Both the position numbers and the translations under genes were made by a program. From contig NZ_BBRM01000004.1 in NCBI RefSeq assembly GCF_002090155.1, positions 124,001 through 188,000 of the forward strand: a stretch of DNA of 64,000 bases, written 5' to 3'. The notes beneath the pieces are model-generated. The model made no database searches. It was not told the DNA's origin and was given only the letters and a program-made list of their open reading frames with translations. Below, piece after piece: positions 16,687-25,336 of the stretch (its first letter is position 1; every line of letters starts with the position of its first letter). Source of the stretch: Demequina sp. NBRC 110056. Lineage in GTDB: Bacteria; Actinomycetota; Actinomycetes; Actinomycetales; Demequinaceae.

Positions 16687-19068
16687 CTACAGCTTCTCGA
16701 GGTTGTTGAAGCGGAGCACCAGGCGCTTGACGCCGCCGTCGCCGAAGTCGACCACGGCGACGGCGTTGCGGCCGACGCCCTCGGTGCCCACGACCTTGCC
16801 CATGCCGAACTTGTCCGACACCACGCGCTCGCCCGCCTCGAAGCCCACGTCGCCCGAGCCGCCGGGCGGCGACGGCGGCACGCGCCGCGTGCGCACCGCT
16901 CCGGCGCGCGCGTACGAGTTGCCGTCGTCGCGGTCCTGCGATCCCCCGTAGCCGCCCGACGAACCGCCGGAGCCGTAGCCCATGCCGGACCAGGACCCCG
17001 ACCCGCGGCGGTCGCCGCGACCGCGCGAGCCGAGCGACGATGTCTCGGACACGGTCCACTCGACGAGCTCCGCCGGGATCTCCTCGCAGAAGCGCGAGGC
17101 GCCGAAGTACTGCGGTGCGCCCCAGCTCGCGCGCACCTGCGCACGCGTGAGGTAGAGCCGCTCGCGGGCGCGCGTCAGCCCCACGTAGGCGAGCCGCCGC
17201 TCCTCCTCCATGTCCTTAGGGAGGCCGGACTCGATGGAGCGCATGTGCGGGAAGGTGCCGTCCTCCATGCCGGTGAGGAACACCACCGGGAACTCCAGCC
17301 CCTTGGCGGTGTGCAGCGTCATGAGCGTCACGACTCCTCCCGACCCGTCCGCGTCCGGAAGCTGGTCCGCGTCGGCGACGAGCGCGACCTTCTCGAGGAA
17401 GTCCGCGAGGGTCCCGTCGGGGTTCTCCTCGGAGAACTCGCGCCCCACGGCGACGAGCTCCATGATGTTCTCGACGCGAGAAGCGTCCTGCGGGTCGTCG
17501 GACGAGCGGTACGCGGCGAGCATCCCGGAGCGGTCCGCGATCGCGTCGAGCACCCCTGCCGGACCGTTGTCGGCAGCGAGGGACCTCAAGTCGTCCATGA
17601 GCGAGACGAACTGCTCGATCGCCCGGACCGCGCGTGCCTGCAGACCCGCGTCGGCCGCGAACCGCAGCGCACCTCCGAAGCTGACGGGCGCATCGGCCGT
17701 GGTGCGCTCCCGACGCACCCGGTCGATCGCCTCGACCGAGGTGTCCCCGATGGCGCGCTTGGGCGTGTTGACGATGCGTCGCGTCGCGACGTCGTCGGCC
17801 TCGTTCACGACAGCCGCCAGGTAGGCGAGCATGTCCTTGATCTCCTTGCGCTCGTAGAAGCGCGTGCCGCCCACGACCTTGTACGGGATGTCCGCGCGCA
17901 TGAAGCGCTCCTCGATCACGCGCGACTGCGCGTTGGCGCGGTACATGATGGCGACGTCGGCCGGAGCGACCTCGTCCTCGCGCATGAGGCGCGCGATCTC
18001 GTCCGCAACGAACTTCGCCTCCTCCTGCTCCGTCTCGCCGGCGTAGCCGCGGATCTTCTCCCCCGCGCCCGAGTCGGTCCAGAGGTTCTTGGGCAGGCGG
18101 CCGTCGTTGTTGGAGATCACGGCGTTCGCGGCGGACAGGATGTTCTGCGTCGAGCGGTAGTTCTGCTCCAGCCGCACCGTGTGCGCTCGGGGATAGTCCT
18201 TCTCGAACTCCAGGATGTTGCGGATCGTCGCGCCGCGGAACGCGTAGATCGACTGGTCCGAGTCGCCGACCACGGTCAGCTCGCCGGGAGGCAGGGACGC
18301 ATCGTCGGCGGGGCCCACCAACTCGCGCACGAGGACGTACTGCGCGTGGTTGGTGTCCTGGTACTCGTCGACCAGGATGTGGCGGAAGCGCTCCCGGTAC
18401 GTGCGCGCGATGGCGGGGTTGTCCTGCAGCAGACGCACGGTCTTGACGATGATGTCGTCGAAGTCGACGGCGTTGGCCGCCTCGAGTCGGCGCTGGTACT
18501 CGCCGTACGCGCGGCCTGCGGCGTGCTCGATCGAGAAGCGCGACGCCATCTCGGTCGCCGCGAGCGCAGCCGCGGGGTCGATGAGCTCGTCCTTGAACGT
18601 CCCGATGCGGTTCAGCAGCGCCTTCGCGGTGAACTTCTTGGGGTCGATGTCCAGCTCCTTCATGACCAGCTTCATGAGGTTCTGGGAGTCGGACGAGTCG
18701 TAGATCGAGAACGAGGACTTGAGCCCGGCCGCCTCGTGGTCGGCGCGCAGGATGCGCACGCACGCGGAGTGGAAGGTCGCCACCCACATGCGCCGCGCCT
18801 CGGGTCCGACGAGCTGCTCGACGCGCTCGCGCATCTCGCCCGCAGCCTTGTTGGTGAAGGTGATCGCGAGGATCTCGTGGGGCCGCGCGCGGCCCGACTC
18901 CAGGAGGTGGGCGATGCGGTGGGTCAGGACGCGGGTCTTGCCCGATCCGGCGCCCGCGATGATGAGCAGCGCCTCACCCTCGTGCAGCACGGCCTCCGCC
19001 TGGGAGGGGTTCAACCCCTCCACAAGCGGCGAGTGGGGGGAATCGTCGATATCGAACAGCGCATCCAT
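16687..19068 (-). CDS. pcrA: ATP-dependent DNA helicase PcrA (UvrD family, SF1A)
   Basis: 3'-5' helicase for repair and replication restart. The 793-residue protein has a Q-motif region (LNPSQAEAVLHEGEALLIIAGAG), Walker A AGAGSGKT (38-45), motif Ia TFTNKAAGEM, Walker B DEYQDTN, motif III GDSDQSIYAFRGA, motif V LMTLHTAKGLEF and motif VI AYVGLTRARERL. After the motor come a Gly/Ser/Tyr-rich disordered linker (roughly 690-725) and a C-terminal Tudor-like domain (AGERVVSDKFGMGKVVG) that in PcrA/UvrD binds RNA polymerase. A TAGACT box lies 9 bases before the ATG. It is a single-gene unit or head of a short block. Confidence 0.97.
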   Translation of the reverse strand: MDALFDIDDSPHSPLVEGLNPSQAEAVLHEGEALLIIAGAGSGKTRVLTHRIAHLLESGRARPHEILAITFTNKAAGEMRERVEQLVGPEARRMWVATFHSACVRILRADHEAAGLKSSFSIYDSSDSQNLMKLVMKELDIDPKKFTAKALLNRIGTFKDELIDPAAALAATEMASRFSIEHAAGRAYGEYQRRLEAANAVDFDDIIVKTVRLLQDNPAIARTYRERFRHILVDEYQDTNHAQYVLVRELVGPADDASLPPGELTVVGDSDQSIYAFRGATIRNILEFEKDYPRAHTVRLEQNYRSTQNILSAANAVISNNDGRLPKNLWTDSGAGEKIRGYAGETEQEEAKFVADEIARLMREDEVAPADVAIMYRANAQSRVIEERFMRADIPYKVVGGTRFYERKEIKDMLAYLAAVVNEADDVATRRIVNTPKRAIGDTSVEAIDRVRRERTTADAPVSFGGALRFAADAGLQARAVRAIEQFVSLMDDLRSLAADNGPAGVLDAIADRSGMLAAYRSSDDPQDASRVENIMELVAVGREFSEENPDGTLADFLEKVALVADADQLPDADGSGGVVTLMTLHTAKGLEFPVVFLTGMEDGTFPHMRSIESGLPKDMEEERRLAYVGLTRARERLYLTRAQVRASWGAPQYFGASRFCEEIPAELVEWTVSETSSLGSRGRGDRRGSGSWSGMGYGSGGSSGGYGGSQDRDDGNSYARAGAVRTRRVPPSPPGGSGDVGFEAGERVVSDKFGMGKVVGTEGVGRNAVAVVDFGDGGVKRLVLRFNNLEKL

Positions 19069-19123
19069 GACCCGACGAGTCTAGGCGGTGACGCCGACAC
19101 GCGGGGACCCCTCCACAGGGCTG

Positions 19124-19543
19124 TCAGGAGGCCTTGGCGGCGACCGTCCCGTAGCGCTCGAGCGCCGCGAGCGCGGCGTCGGCGGCAGCGCGCACGTCCG
19201 CGTCCTCGTCGTACTTCGACAGGCCGAGCAGCATGCGCCACACCTCGCGATCGGCCGGCGCCTGGCGAGCGGTCGCGAGGATCGCGAAGCAGCGCGCCAC
19301 CGTCGCTCGCACCTGCGGGCGTCCGTCGCGGGCGAGCGCCTTCAGCTGGGGGATCATCCGCACCAGATCGCCGATGCGCTCGTTGCGGGCGGCCGACCGC
19401 GCGGCGGCGTCGGGCGTCACCGCGTGCGCGGGTCCGATCCGCGGTGCGGGCTGGCCCGCCTGGTGGTGTCCCACCCAGAACGCGAGCGCGCGCAGGCGCG
19501 CGTCCTCGTCGTGGCGCGTCGCCGCGCCTGCCATCGTGCTCAT
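19124..19543 (-). CDS. small HEAT-like helical protein, uncharacterised
   Basis: A predicted 139-residue protein, all-helical and Ala/Arg-rich. The C-terminal half contains HEAT/armadillo-like helical pairs (DGRPQVRATVARCFAILATA; YDEDADVRAAADAALAALER), suggesting a short protein-binding solenoid. No enzyme motif was seen. The ATG at 19543 was chosen because it is the first ATG in frame; the frame extends upstream with TTG or GTG starts to 19585, so the N-terminus is uncertain. It lies between pcrA and a DUF4304-like gene, all on the minus strand with small gaps. Confidence 0.6.
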   Translation of the reverse strand: MSTMAGAATRHDEDARLRALAFWVGHHQAGQPAPRIGPAHAVTPDAAARSAARNERIGDLVRMIPQLKALARDGRPQVRATVARCFAILATARQAPADREVWRMLLGLSKYDEDADVRAAADAALAALERYGTVAAKAS

Positions 19544-19597
19544 GTGATTCGGGCGCGCCCATGGCGCCCGCTCCTGAGGCACCAAAATACCCCAAAT

Positions 19598-19616
19598 GCC
19601 CCGCGCCGCAAGGGGC
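19598..19616 (-). terminator. weak hairpin with AT-rich tail
   Basis: A five-base GC stem GCCCC / GGGGC, followed on the minus strand by ATTTGGGGTATTTTGG, an unusual T-rich run for this window. It comes 3 bases after the stop of the gene at 19619-20149. Weak candidate. Confidence 0.3.
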
Positions 19617-19618
19617 GA

Positions 19619-20149
19619 TCAGGACGCGATGCGCGGGACCTCCGAGCGCCCAGCGAAGGCGGGCAGCACGCGTCGCTGGACGCCGGTCAGGACCTCGGCC
19701 GCGACCTGCGTCGGGTCCGCGCCCGCATGCACGGACCACCGCAGGTCGGGTGTGCCCAGGAGCTCGCGCAGGCGGGCTCGGACCCCGCCGACGGAGGCGA
19801 CATCGCGCGGGACGTAGACGGTGGGGTCCGGCGTCTCCGGCAGCCCCGCCTCGAGTCCCCGCCACTGCGCCCACGCCTCCCGTGGCACGGCGAGGACGTG
19901 CACGTCGAAGCGGAGCGCTCCCACCGTCCCCCACGCGAGCGGCGCGAACCCCAGACCGAGGTGCCAGACCTCGCTCGGCCACCGGAACGCATCGGCCTCC
20001 CGCACGAACCCCCACGACTCGAGCATCGGCGCCACCTGCACGTCGAGCATCGCTCGGTAGACCCGCCGAGCCGAGGGCTCGGTCGCGATCTCAGGGAGCT
20101 CCGCTCGCAGCCGACGGGACCGGCCGCGCTCCACGAAAGGCACGCTCAT
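19619..20149 (-). CDS. DUF4304-like hypothetical protein
   Basis: A 176-residue soluble protein. The stretch DVQVAPMLESWGFVREADAFRWP resembles the start of DUF4304 proteins ('...LKPLGFRKKGxxFxR...'), a family of unknown function often encoded in variable loci. A Trp-rich middle (EVWHLGLGFAPLAWGTVG) and a helical C-terminus follow. The ATG follows a good ribosome site AGGAGGT, itself directly after a TAGAAC -10-like box. The family link is from motif recognition only. Confidence 0.6.
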   Translation of the reverse strand: MSVPFVERGRSRRLRAELPEIATEPSARRVYRAMLDVQVAPMLESWGFVREADAFRWPSEVWHLGLGFAPLAWGTVGALRFDVHVLAVPREAWAQWRGLEAGLPETPDPTVYVPRDVASVGGVRARLRELLGTPDLRWSVHAGADPTQVAAEVLTGVQRRVLPAFAGRSEVPRIAS

Positions 20150-20283
20150 ACCTCCTGTTCTACACAGAAGGGACGCGCTCGTCCTGTCGAGCCGGCCGCG
20201 TTCACCCTGCGTTCAGGCTCGGCCTCACGCGCCGTCGGGCCGGAAGGAGCGCCGATGCGCGAGCCGGGTCGTGGACCTCCGCG

Positions 20284-20934
20284 TCAGACGATGCGGCGCT
20301 GGGCGGCCCAGTGGGCGAGCTCGTGGCGGTTGGTGAGCTGCAGCTTGTGGAGCACCTTGCCCACGTGCGTCTCGACGGTCTTGATGGAGATGAACAGCTT
20401 CTCTCCCACCTCGCGGTAGGTGTAGCCGCGGGCGATGAGGCGCATGACCTCCTGCTCGCGCGCGGTGAGCTTGTCGAGGTCCTCGTCGGCCGCGGCGACC
20501 TCGCCGCCCGCGGCGCCGAACGCGTCGAGCACGAAGCCCGCGAGCCGGGGCGAGAACACGGCGTCCCCGGACGCGACCCTGCGCACCGCATCCGACAGCT
20601 CAAGACCCGAGATCGACTTGGTCACGTAGCCGCGCGCACCCGCGCGGATCACCGAGACCACGTCCTCGGCGGCATCGGAGACCGAGAGCGCGAGCACCCG
20701 CGTGCCGTCGACGCGCCCCTGGAGCTCGGCGAGCACGTCGAGCGCCCCGCCGCCCTCGCCGCCCGGCAGGTGGACGTCGAGGATGACCACCTGGGGCCGT
20801 GTCGCGAGCACCTCCGCGACCGCGGACTCGACGTCGCGCGCCTCCCCGAGCACCTCGATGTCGTCGTCGAGGGACTCGCGGACCCCCACCCTGATCACGT
20901 CATGGTCGTCGACGATCACCACTGTCACGCTCAT
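20284..20934 (-). CDS. NarL/LuxR-type response regulator (PspC module)
   Basis: A 216-residue response regulator. The receiver has the acidic pair D9-D10, phospho-acceptor D53 (VVILDVHLPGGEGG) and the signature K in GYVTKS. The LuxR helix-turn-helix is at about 155-205 (LTAREQEVMRLIARGYTYRE). It overlaps the kinase stop by 4 bases. The pair is divergent from a PspC-domain gene, a widespread actinobacterial arrangement, so it probably controls that envelope-stress gene through the TCAGGGG motifs at 22005-22051 (inference). Confidence 0.93.
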   Translation of the reverse strand: MSVTVVIVDDHDVIRVGVRESLDDDIEVLGEARDVESAVAEVLATRPQVVILDVHLPGGEGGGALDVLAELQGRVDGTRVLALSVSDAAEDVVSVIRAGARGYVTKSISGLELSDAVRRVASGDAVFSPRLAGFVLDAFGAAGGEVAAADEDLDKLTAREQEVMRLIARGYTYREVGEKLFISIKTVETHVGKVLHKLQLTNRHELAHWAAQRRIV

Positions 20935-21953
20935 CGCGAGCCTCCTGTCGGCATGTGGATGGACACCTCGGTGCGCGCCCCGGGCGCGCTGCGGATCTCG
21001 GCGCTGCCGCCGTGGCGCTCCACGCGCCCCATGATCGACTGGCGGATGCCGAGGCGATCCTCAGGCACCGCGTCGGGATCGAATCCGGGGCCCGAGTCGC
21101 GCACGAACACCTCGTACTCTCCGGCGGCGAGCTCGGCGTAGACGCTGACGGGGGCCTCGCCGTGGCGGGCGGCGTTCGCGACCGCCTCGCGCGACGCCTG
21201 CACCGCCGCCCATAGCCGCTCCGTCGTCGGCGCGTCGCCCACGCACACCACCTCGATCGCGACGCCGTGTGCGTCCTCGACCTCCGCGACGGCATCCTGG
21301 AGCGCCTGCGCCACCGACTCCTCGACGCTCGGACGGTCCTGGTAGAGGTACGAGCGCAGGTCGCGCTCCTGCGCGCGGGCGAGGCGCGCGACCGCGTCGG
21401 GGTCGTTCGCCCGCGCCCGGATGAGGGTCAGCGTCTGCAGCACCGAGTCGTGCAGGTGCGCGGCGATCTCGGCGCGCTCGTGCTCGCGCACCCGCTCCTC
21501 CCGCTCGATGCCGACCTGGCGGATCAGCCGCATCCACCACGGCGCGAGCAGCAGCGCCGCTCCGACGGCGACCACCAGCGGCGTGACGATGGCCCGCACC
21601 ACCAGCGCATCGGTGTACTCCCAGGCGGCGAACCACCACAGGGCGCCGATGCCGAGCGCGAGCCCGACGAGCAGGCGCACCCAGGCGTCGCGGCGGAACA
21701 GCCCCGCGACGTCGAGGCGTCGCGCGTCCTGGCCGAACGCGCCGTCGAGCGGGCTCCAGACCAGCCCGAGACCCGCGAGGTAGATCACGAGGGGGATGGC
21801 CCACGGCGCCAGCTGGTCCGTGCCCCAGCGGTCGACGGCGAGCACGCCGGCGACCACGAGGAGCGCTCCCCCGGCGAGGACCCTCCACACCATGGGCACG
21901 CCGGAGCGACGCGCGAGCGGGCGCGCCAGCGGTCCCCGTGCCTGAGCGGTCAT
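20931..21953 (-). CDS. sensor histidine kinase (PspC-associated, HisKA_3-like)
   Basis: A 340-residue membrane kinase. Four hydrophobic segments lie between 22 and 140. A phospho-acceptor helix with H168 (AHLHDSVLQTLTLIR) follows, then a HATPase domain with N-box REAVANAARHG and G1 box DSGPGFDP. This short kinase class is usually encoded beside a LuxR regulator and a divergent PspC protein, as here. The ATG at 21953 (MTAQARGPLARPLARR) was preferred to an upstream frame that reads through the promoter. The signal is unknown but probably sensed in or near the membrane. Confidence 0.9.
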   Translation of the reverse strand: MTAQARGPLARPLARRSGVPMVWRVLAGGALLVVAGVLAVDRWGTDQLAPWAIPLVIYLAGLGLVWSPLDGAFGQDARRLDVAGLFRRDAWVRLLVGLALGIGALWWFAAWEYTDALVVRAIVTPLVVAVGAALLLAPWWMRLIRQVGIEREERVREHERAEIAAHLHDSVLQTLTLIRARANDPDAVARLARAQERDLRSYLYQDRPSVEESVAQALQDAVAEVEDAHGVAIEVVCVGDAPTTERLWAAVQASREAVANAARHGEAPVSVYAELAAGEYEVFVRDSGPGFDPDAVPEDRLGIRQSIMGRVERHGGSAEIRSAPGARTEVSIHMPTGGSR

Positions 21954-22004
21954 GGAGTCATCGTCACACAGCGCCACCCGCTCCCACGCGCGCATCGGCC
22001 GATA

Positions 22005-22051
22005 TCAGGGGCGCCCGCGCGGGAAGTTCAGGGGGCGTATCAGGGGGATAC
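22005..22051. promoter_or_regulatory. cluster of TCAGGGG motifs, candidate operator
   Basis: Three copies of TCAGGGG(G) at 22005, 22028 and 22040 lie in the 194-base gap between the kinase and the PspC gene. The last is embedded in the inverted repeat GTATC-AGGGG-GATAC (22037-22051). A likely binding region for the adjacent LuxR-type regulator. Confidence 0.5.
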
Positions 22052-22147
22052 CTCATAGCGGCTGCGCCGCGGTGGCGCCGAGACTGGAGGCATCACCTGG
22101 CCCGGCCGACTCCTCGGCGCAGGGCGCGACGACTGACAGGGAGAGCC

Positions 22148-23974
22148 ATGAGCGACACACCGCAGCCTCAGAAGGAGGCCGCGTTCTTCACCTCGATCCG
22201 CGAGTGGGGGCTGATGCGCGGGGACAACGGCGTCGTCGGCGGCGTCGTCGAGGGGCTCGGGGAGCGCGTGGGCATGGCCCGGGTGCCGGCACGCCTCATC
22301 ACCGTGCTCGCGTGGCTGCTCCTGCCGGGCCTCGTCATGCTCGGCTACGCGGCCGCCTGGGGCCTGCTGCCGGATCGCAAGGGCAACATCATCGTCCAGA
22401 ACTTCGGCCGTGGCGTCACGAATGTGGGCGCGCTGCTGGGCATCGCGGTCCTGACCCTGTTCGGGCTCGGGGGCCTCAACGGCGGCCCGATCTTCAACCT
22501 GTTCGGCTGGGACGGCGACCCGTTCCCGTGGGACAACCTCGGCCAGGTCTCCAACCCGTTCGAGCTGCTCGCGAGGATCCTGTCGATCGCCATTCCACTC
22601 GCCGTCGTCGCAGGCATCGGCGTGCTGATCTTCGTGCTGGTCCGGCGCTCGCGCGGCAACCGTCCGCCGGGGTCGGGCGGCCCCTACGCGCCCGCCGCAC
22701 CGGCTCCCGCGGCGCCGGTGGGCGACACGGACGCCTCCCCGTCATCCGAGGCGGCCGATGCACCCGCCGCGTCGGGCGACGACGTCACCACCGCTCCAGA
22801 CGACGAGGCCGACGCCGTCGAGGGCGACCGCACCGCCGCGCCCACCGCCGCGCTGTCCGCGGGCGGGGCCACGGCCGCTGCCGTGGCCCCCTCGACCGCG
22901 GAGGTGCCCGCTGGCGGCGCGCCGCAGCCGTGGGAGCCCGCGCTGCTCCCCGGCGACCCGCGCGCCGGAGCCGCGCCCTCGAAGGGCGCCTCCGCCGGCC
23001 TGGCGACCGCATCGGCGCTCGGCGCGACCTCCACCTCAGCCCACCAGGGCACGGCGTGGCAGGGCTCGGGTCGGACCGACGCTCCGGCCTCGGGCTCGGT
23101 GTACGACCCCGCGCTCGGTGGCCCTGCTCCGTCCACGTGGAGTGCGGGCCCACCCACGCCGCCGCCTGCGCCTCCCGCGCCGCGGCGCCCGGCGCGCACC
23201 CCCGGCCCGGGCAAGGGCGCGTGGCTCGCGTTCCTCGGCGTCATCCTGCTGGCGGGCGCCGTGGTGTTCAGCATCGAGCGTGCCGGGCAGCTCGCCGTGA
23301 GCCCCATCCTTGCGTGGGGCGCCGGCGTCACGATCGGGCTCGGTGCGATCCTGCTCATCGTCGCGCTGTCAGGGCGCCGCCTGGGCTTCCTCGGGTTCCT
23401 GTCCGTCGTCGCGGTCCTGCTCAGCGTGATCCTCGCGGGCAACGCCTCCGAGATCCGCGAGAACTACGACGGCGCGTGGGGCTGGTGGGACGACCAGCCG
23501 AGCTGGGAGCCAGTCGAAGCCGAGGAGGCGGAGCCCGAGCCCGAGACCACCCCCATCGACCTGACCGACGAGCTCGACGGCCAGTACGGGTCGATCTACG
23601 CCGCGGGCGCGTGCACCACTCCCGTGCTCATGGAGTCGTGGGAGGACGTCTCCCTGTGGGGCGACGACACGGCGACCATGCGCCTCGACGCCGTGACCGC
23701 CGACACCGACATCGAGCTGTCCGCCACGTACACCCGCGTGGCCTTCCCCGCGGGCACCGGCCTGGAGATCCAGGGATCCGGCGAGACCACCATCGTGTGG
23801 GAGGACCGCGACGTGCGGTGCTACGACTGGAGCGAGATGGTCGAGGACGAGTGGGGCGAGCCCACCGGGGCCGAGGCCACCACCGTGCTGCGAGCGTCCA
23901 ACGCGGACGAGCCCGTGCTGACCCTGACGAGCCGCGACGGCGCCGTCATCTACCTCGAGGAGGTCGTCCAGTGA
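22148..23974 (+). CDS. PspC-domain envelope-stress protein
   Basis: A 608-residue membrane protein. Residues 20-75 form a PspC domain (GVVGGVVEGLGERVGMARVPARL, then a hydrophobic segment ending in AAWGLLPDR). Further helices are at about 100-115 and 138-165. A long Pro/Ala/Thr-rich disordered linker (about 175-355) follows, then three more helices (358-430) and a C-terminal exported beta-rich domain with two cysteines (acidic EAEEAEPEPE stretch, then GQYGSIYAAGACTTP). The layout matches actinobacterial PspC proteins with a 'toast-rack'-like C-terminus. The ribosome site is GGGAGAGCC. It is first in a two-gene unit with the 23971 gene (4-base GTGA overlap) and divergent from its two-component system. 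Confidence 0.9.
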   Translation: MSDTPQPQKEAAFFTSIREWGLMRGDNGVVGGVVEGLGERVGMARVPARLITVLAWLLLPGLVMLGYAAAWGLLPDRKGNIIVQNFGRGVTNVGALLGIAVLTLFGLGGLNGGPIFNLFGWDGDPFPWDNLGQVSNPFELLARILSIAIPLAVVAGIGVLIFVLVRRSRGNRPPGSGGPYAPAAPAPAAPVGDTDASPSSEAADAPAASGDDVTTAPDDEADAVEGDRTAAPTAALSAGGATAAAVAPSTAEVPAGGAPQPWEPALLPGDPRAGAAPSKGASAGLATASALGATSTSAHQGTAWQGSGRTDAPASGSVYDPALGGPAPSTWSAGPPTPPPAPPAPRRPARTPGPGKGAWLAFLGVILLAGAVVFSIERAGQLAVSPILAWGAGVTIGLGAILLIVALSGRRLGFLGFLSVVAVLLSVILAGNASEIRENYDGAWGWWDDQPSWEPVEAEEAEPEPETTPIDLTDELDGQYGSIYAAGACTTPVLMESWEDVSLWGDDTATMRLDAVTADTDIELSATYTRVAFPAGTGLEIQGSGETTIVWEDRDVRCYDWSEMVEDEWGEPTGAEATTVLRASNADEPVLTLTSRDGAVIYLEEVVQ

Positions 23975-24516
23975 CCACCGCCGCCCCCCGCCGCCGAGCC
24001 GGCCAACGTCTCTCAGCCGCCCTCTGGGCGCTGCTCGTGATCGGCGCCGGCGCCTTGTCGATCGTCGCCTACTCCGGTGCCGAGATCGACCTCGAGCTCG
24101 CCGCCATCATCCTGCTCGCCGCCGTCGGCGGATGGATGCTGCTGTCCGCCGCGCTGTCGGGACTGGGACGCAAGCGAGAGATCGCCGCGGCCACCGCACC
24201 CACCGTCGAGGAGACCACCGAGGCCAGCGTGGAGGCCGCGGTGGCGACGGCGATCGCGGATGCCGACGCTGCAGTGACCGACGCCGCCGAGGAGGTCCGC
24301 CGCAGCGTCGCCGAGGTCGCCGAGCCGTTCACGCGCTCGGCCGATCATGCCGATGACGCGACGGGGGACGGGGCTGCTCCCGATGCGCCGAGCGCGCCGG
24401 AGCCCGTCGAGGACAGCGATGTCGCCCCGAGCGACGCAGACGCGGAGACCGAGGACGTTGGAGCCGACGGCGACGTCGACGCTGGCAAGGCCGATGACGA
24501 GGGCCGTTCCCGCTGA
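23971..24516 (+). CDS. small membrane protein partnered with the PspC protein
   Basis: A 181-residue protein. Two N-terminal hydrophobic helices (about 15-34 and 42-64) are followed by a long acidic Ala/Glu/Asp-rich tail that is helical to about 115 and probably disordered after that. The GTG start overlaps the PspC stop (GTGA), so the two products are translationally coupled and probably act together. Two-helix proteins of this kind follow pspC in many Actinobacteria. No catalytic motif was seen. Confidence 0.75.
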   Translation: MTTAAPRRRAGQRLSAALWALLVIGAGALSIVAYSGAEIDLELAAIILLAAVGGWMLLSAALSGLGRKREIAAATAPTVEETTEASVEAAVATAIADADAAVTDAAEEVRRSVAEVAEPFTRSADHADDATGDGAAPDAPSAPEPVEDSDVAPSDADAETEDVGADGDVDAGKADDEGRSR

Positions 24517-24597
24517 CTCGTCGCGCCGTGGGGGAACGCCCTCCGCGGCGCCGGCGTTCACGATGAGGACCGACGGACCCGACCGATGGAGCTCGCC

Positions 24598-25281
24598 ATG
24601 ACCTCGTCACGCTGGACCGCTCCCCTCCTCGCTGCCCTGCTGCTCGCCGGATGCACCGGGGACGCAGACGGCGACCAGCCGGCGACGTCGGAGGGGACCA
24701 TGGCACCGGCGACCACCGAGTCCGAGAGCACCGGTAGCGGCGCGTCGATCGACGTGGACTCGGGCGGAGACCCGACCGCCGACGCGCAGGATGCTGGCGG
24801 AGCGGCGTCGCTCGGCACGGCCGCCGCCACGGTGACCGTCGTGCTTCCCGATGGCTGGCAGTACGAGGGCACCTACGGCGACGGCACGGTCCCGTATGCC
24901 GTGCTCGTCGACGCCTCGCAGCCCTTCGACCTGTCCGAACCCGGCTCGGAGGCATACCGCGACTCGGTATGGGTGCAGGTCGAGACGTATCGCATCGGCG
25001 CGGAGTCCCCCTGGGGCACCATGCCCGAGGACCCCGCCGAACTCGCGGCGACGGCCGCCGAGCGTCGGGACGGCGATGCGACCGTCGTGGACGGACGCGG
25101 TGTCGCCCTCGTGCACCTGGTCGCCGAGGACGACGACGGCCGTCGTGTAGATGAGCTGTTCGCGCGCCACGGCGACCTGTGGATCCTGGCGCGGCCGTCG
25201 AACGTCGACGTCGAGGGCTACGTCGACGGCGAGGACGTGCCGATCCTCGTCGCGTTGCTCGACGAGTCGGAGATCGCGTAG
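24598..25281 (+). CDS. predicted lipoprotein
   Basis: A 227-residue exported protein. The signal peptide ends in the lipobox LLAG-C19, so the mature protein should be anchored to the membrane by a lipidated cysteine. A Thr/Ser/Asp-rich spacer (20-75) is followed by a globular domain starting VTVVLPDGWQYEGTYGDG. The ATG at 24598 has GGAG at suitable spacing, and an in-frame ATG 12 bases upstream is less likely. The stop codon's last base is also the first base of a dispersed repeat (25281-25300). No specific function was recognised. Confidence 0.75.
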   Translation: MTSSRWTAPLLAALLLAGCTGDADGDQPATSEGTMAPATTESESTGSGASIDVDSGGDPTADAQDAGGAASLGTAAATVTVVLPDGWQYEGTYGDGTVPYAVLVDASQPFDLSEPGSEAYRDSVWVQVETYRIGAESPWGTMPEDPAELAATAAERRDGDATVVDGRGVALVHLVAEDDDGRRVDELFARHGDLWILARPSNVDVEGYVDGEDVPILVALLDESEIA

Positions 25282-25300
25282 CGACGCTCAGGCACCATCG
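25281..25300 (-). repeat. dispersed repeat copy 2 (left flank of Stealth gene)
   Basis: On the plus strand, GCGACGCTCAGGCACCATCG. It shares 18 of 19 bases with 27057-27075 and 18 of 20 with 27016-27035, so related copies flank the Stealth gene on both sides in the same orientation. Confidence 0.6.
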
Positions 25301-25336
25301 GCGTGGGGAGACGCTGCTCGACGAGAGCCGCCGAGG

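Noticed and set aside
17245-21141. Very long plus-strand open frame (about 1300 codons) across the pcrA to two-component region.
   Set aside because: It is antisense to four well-supported genes, has low-complexity Arg/Ala/Gly-rich translation and no domain. Such shadows are expected in GC-rich DNA.
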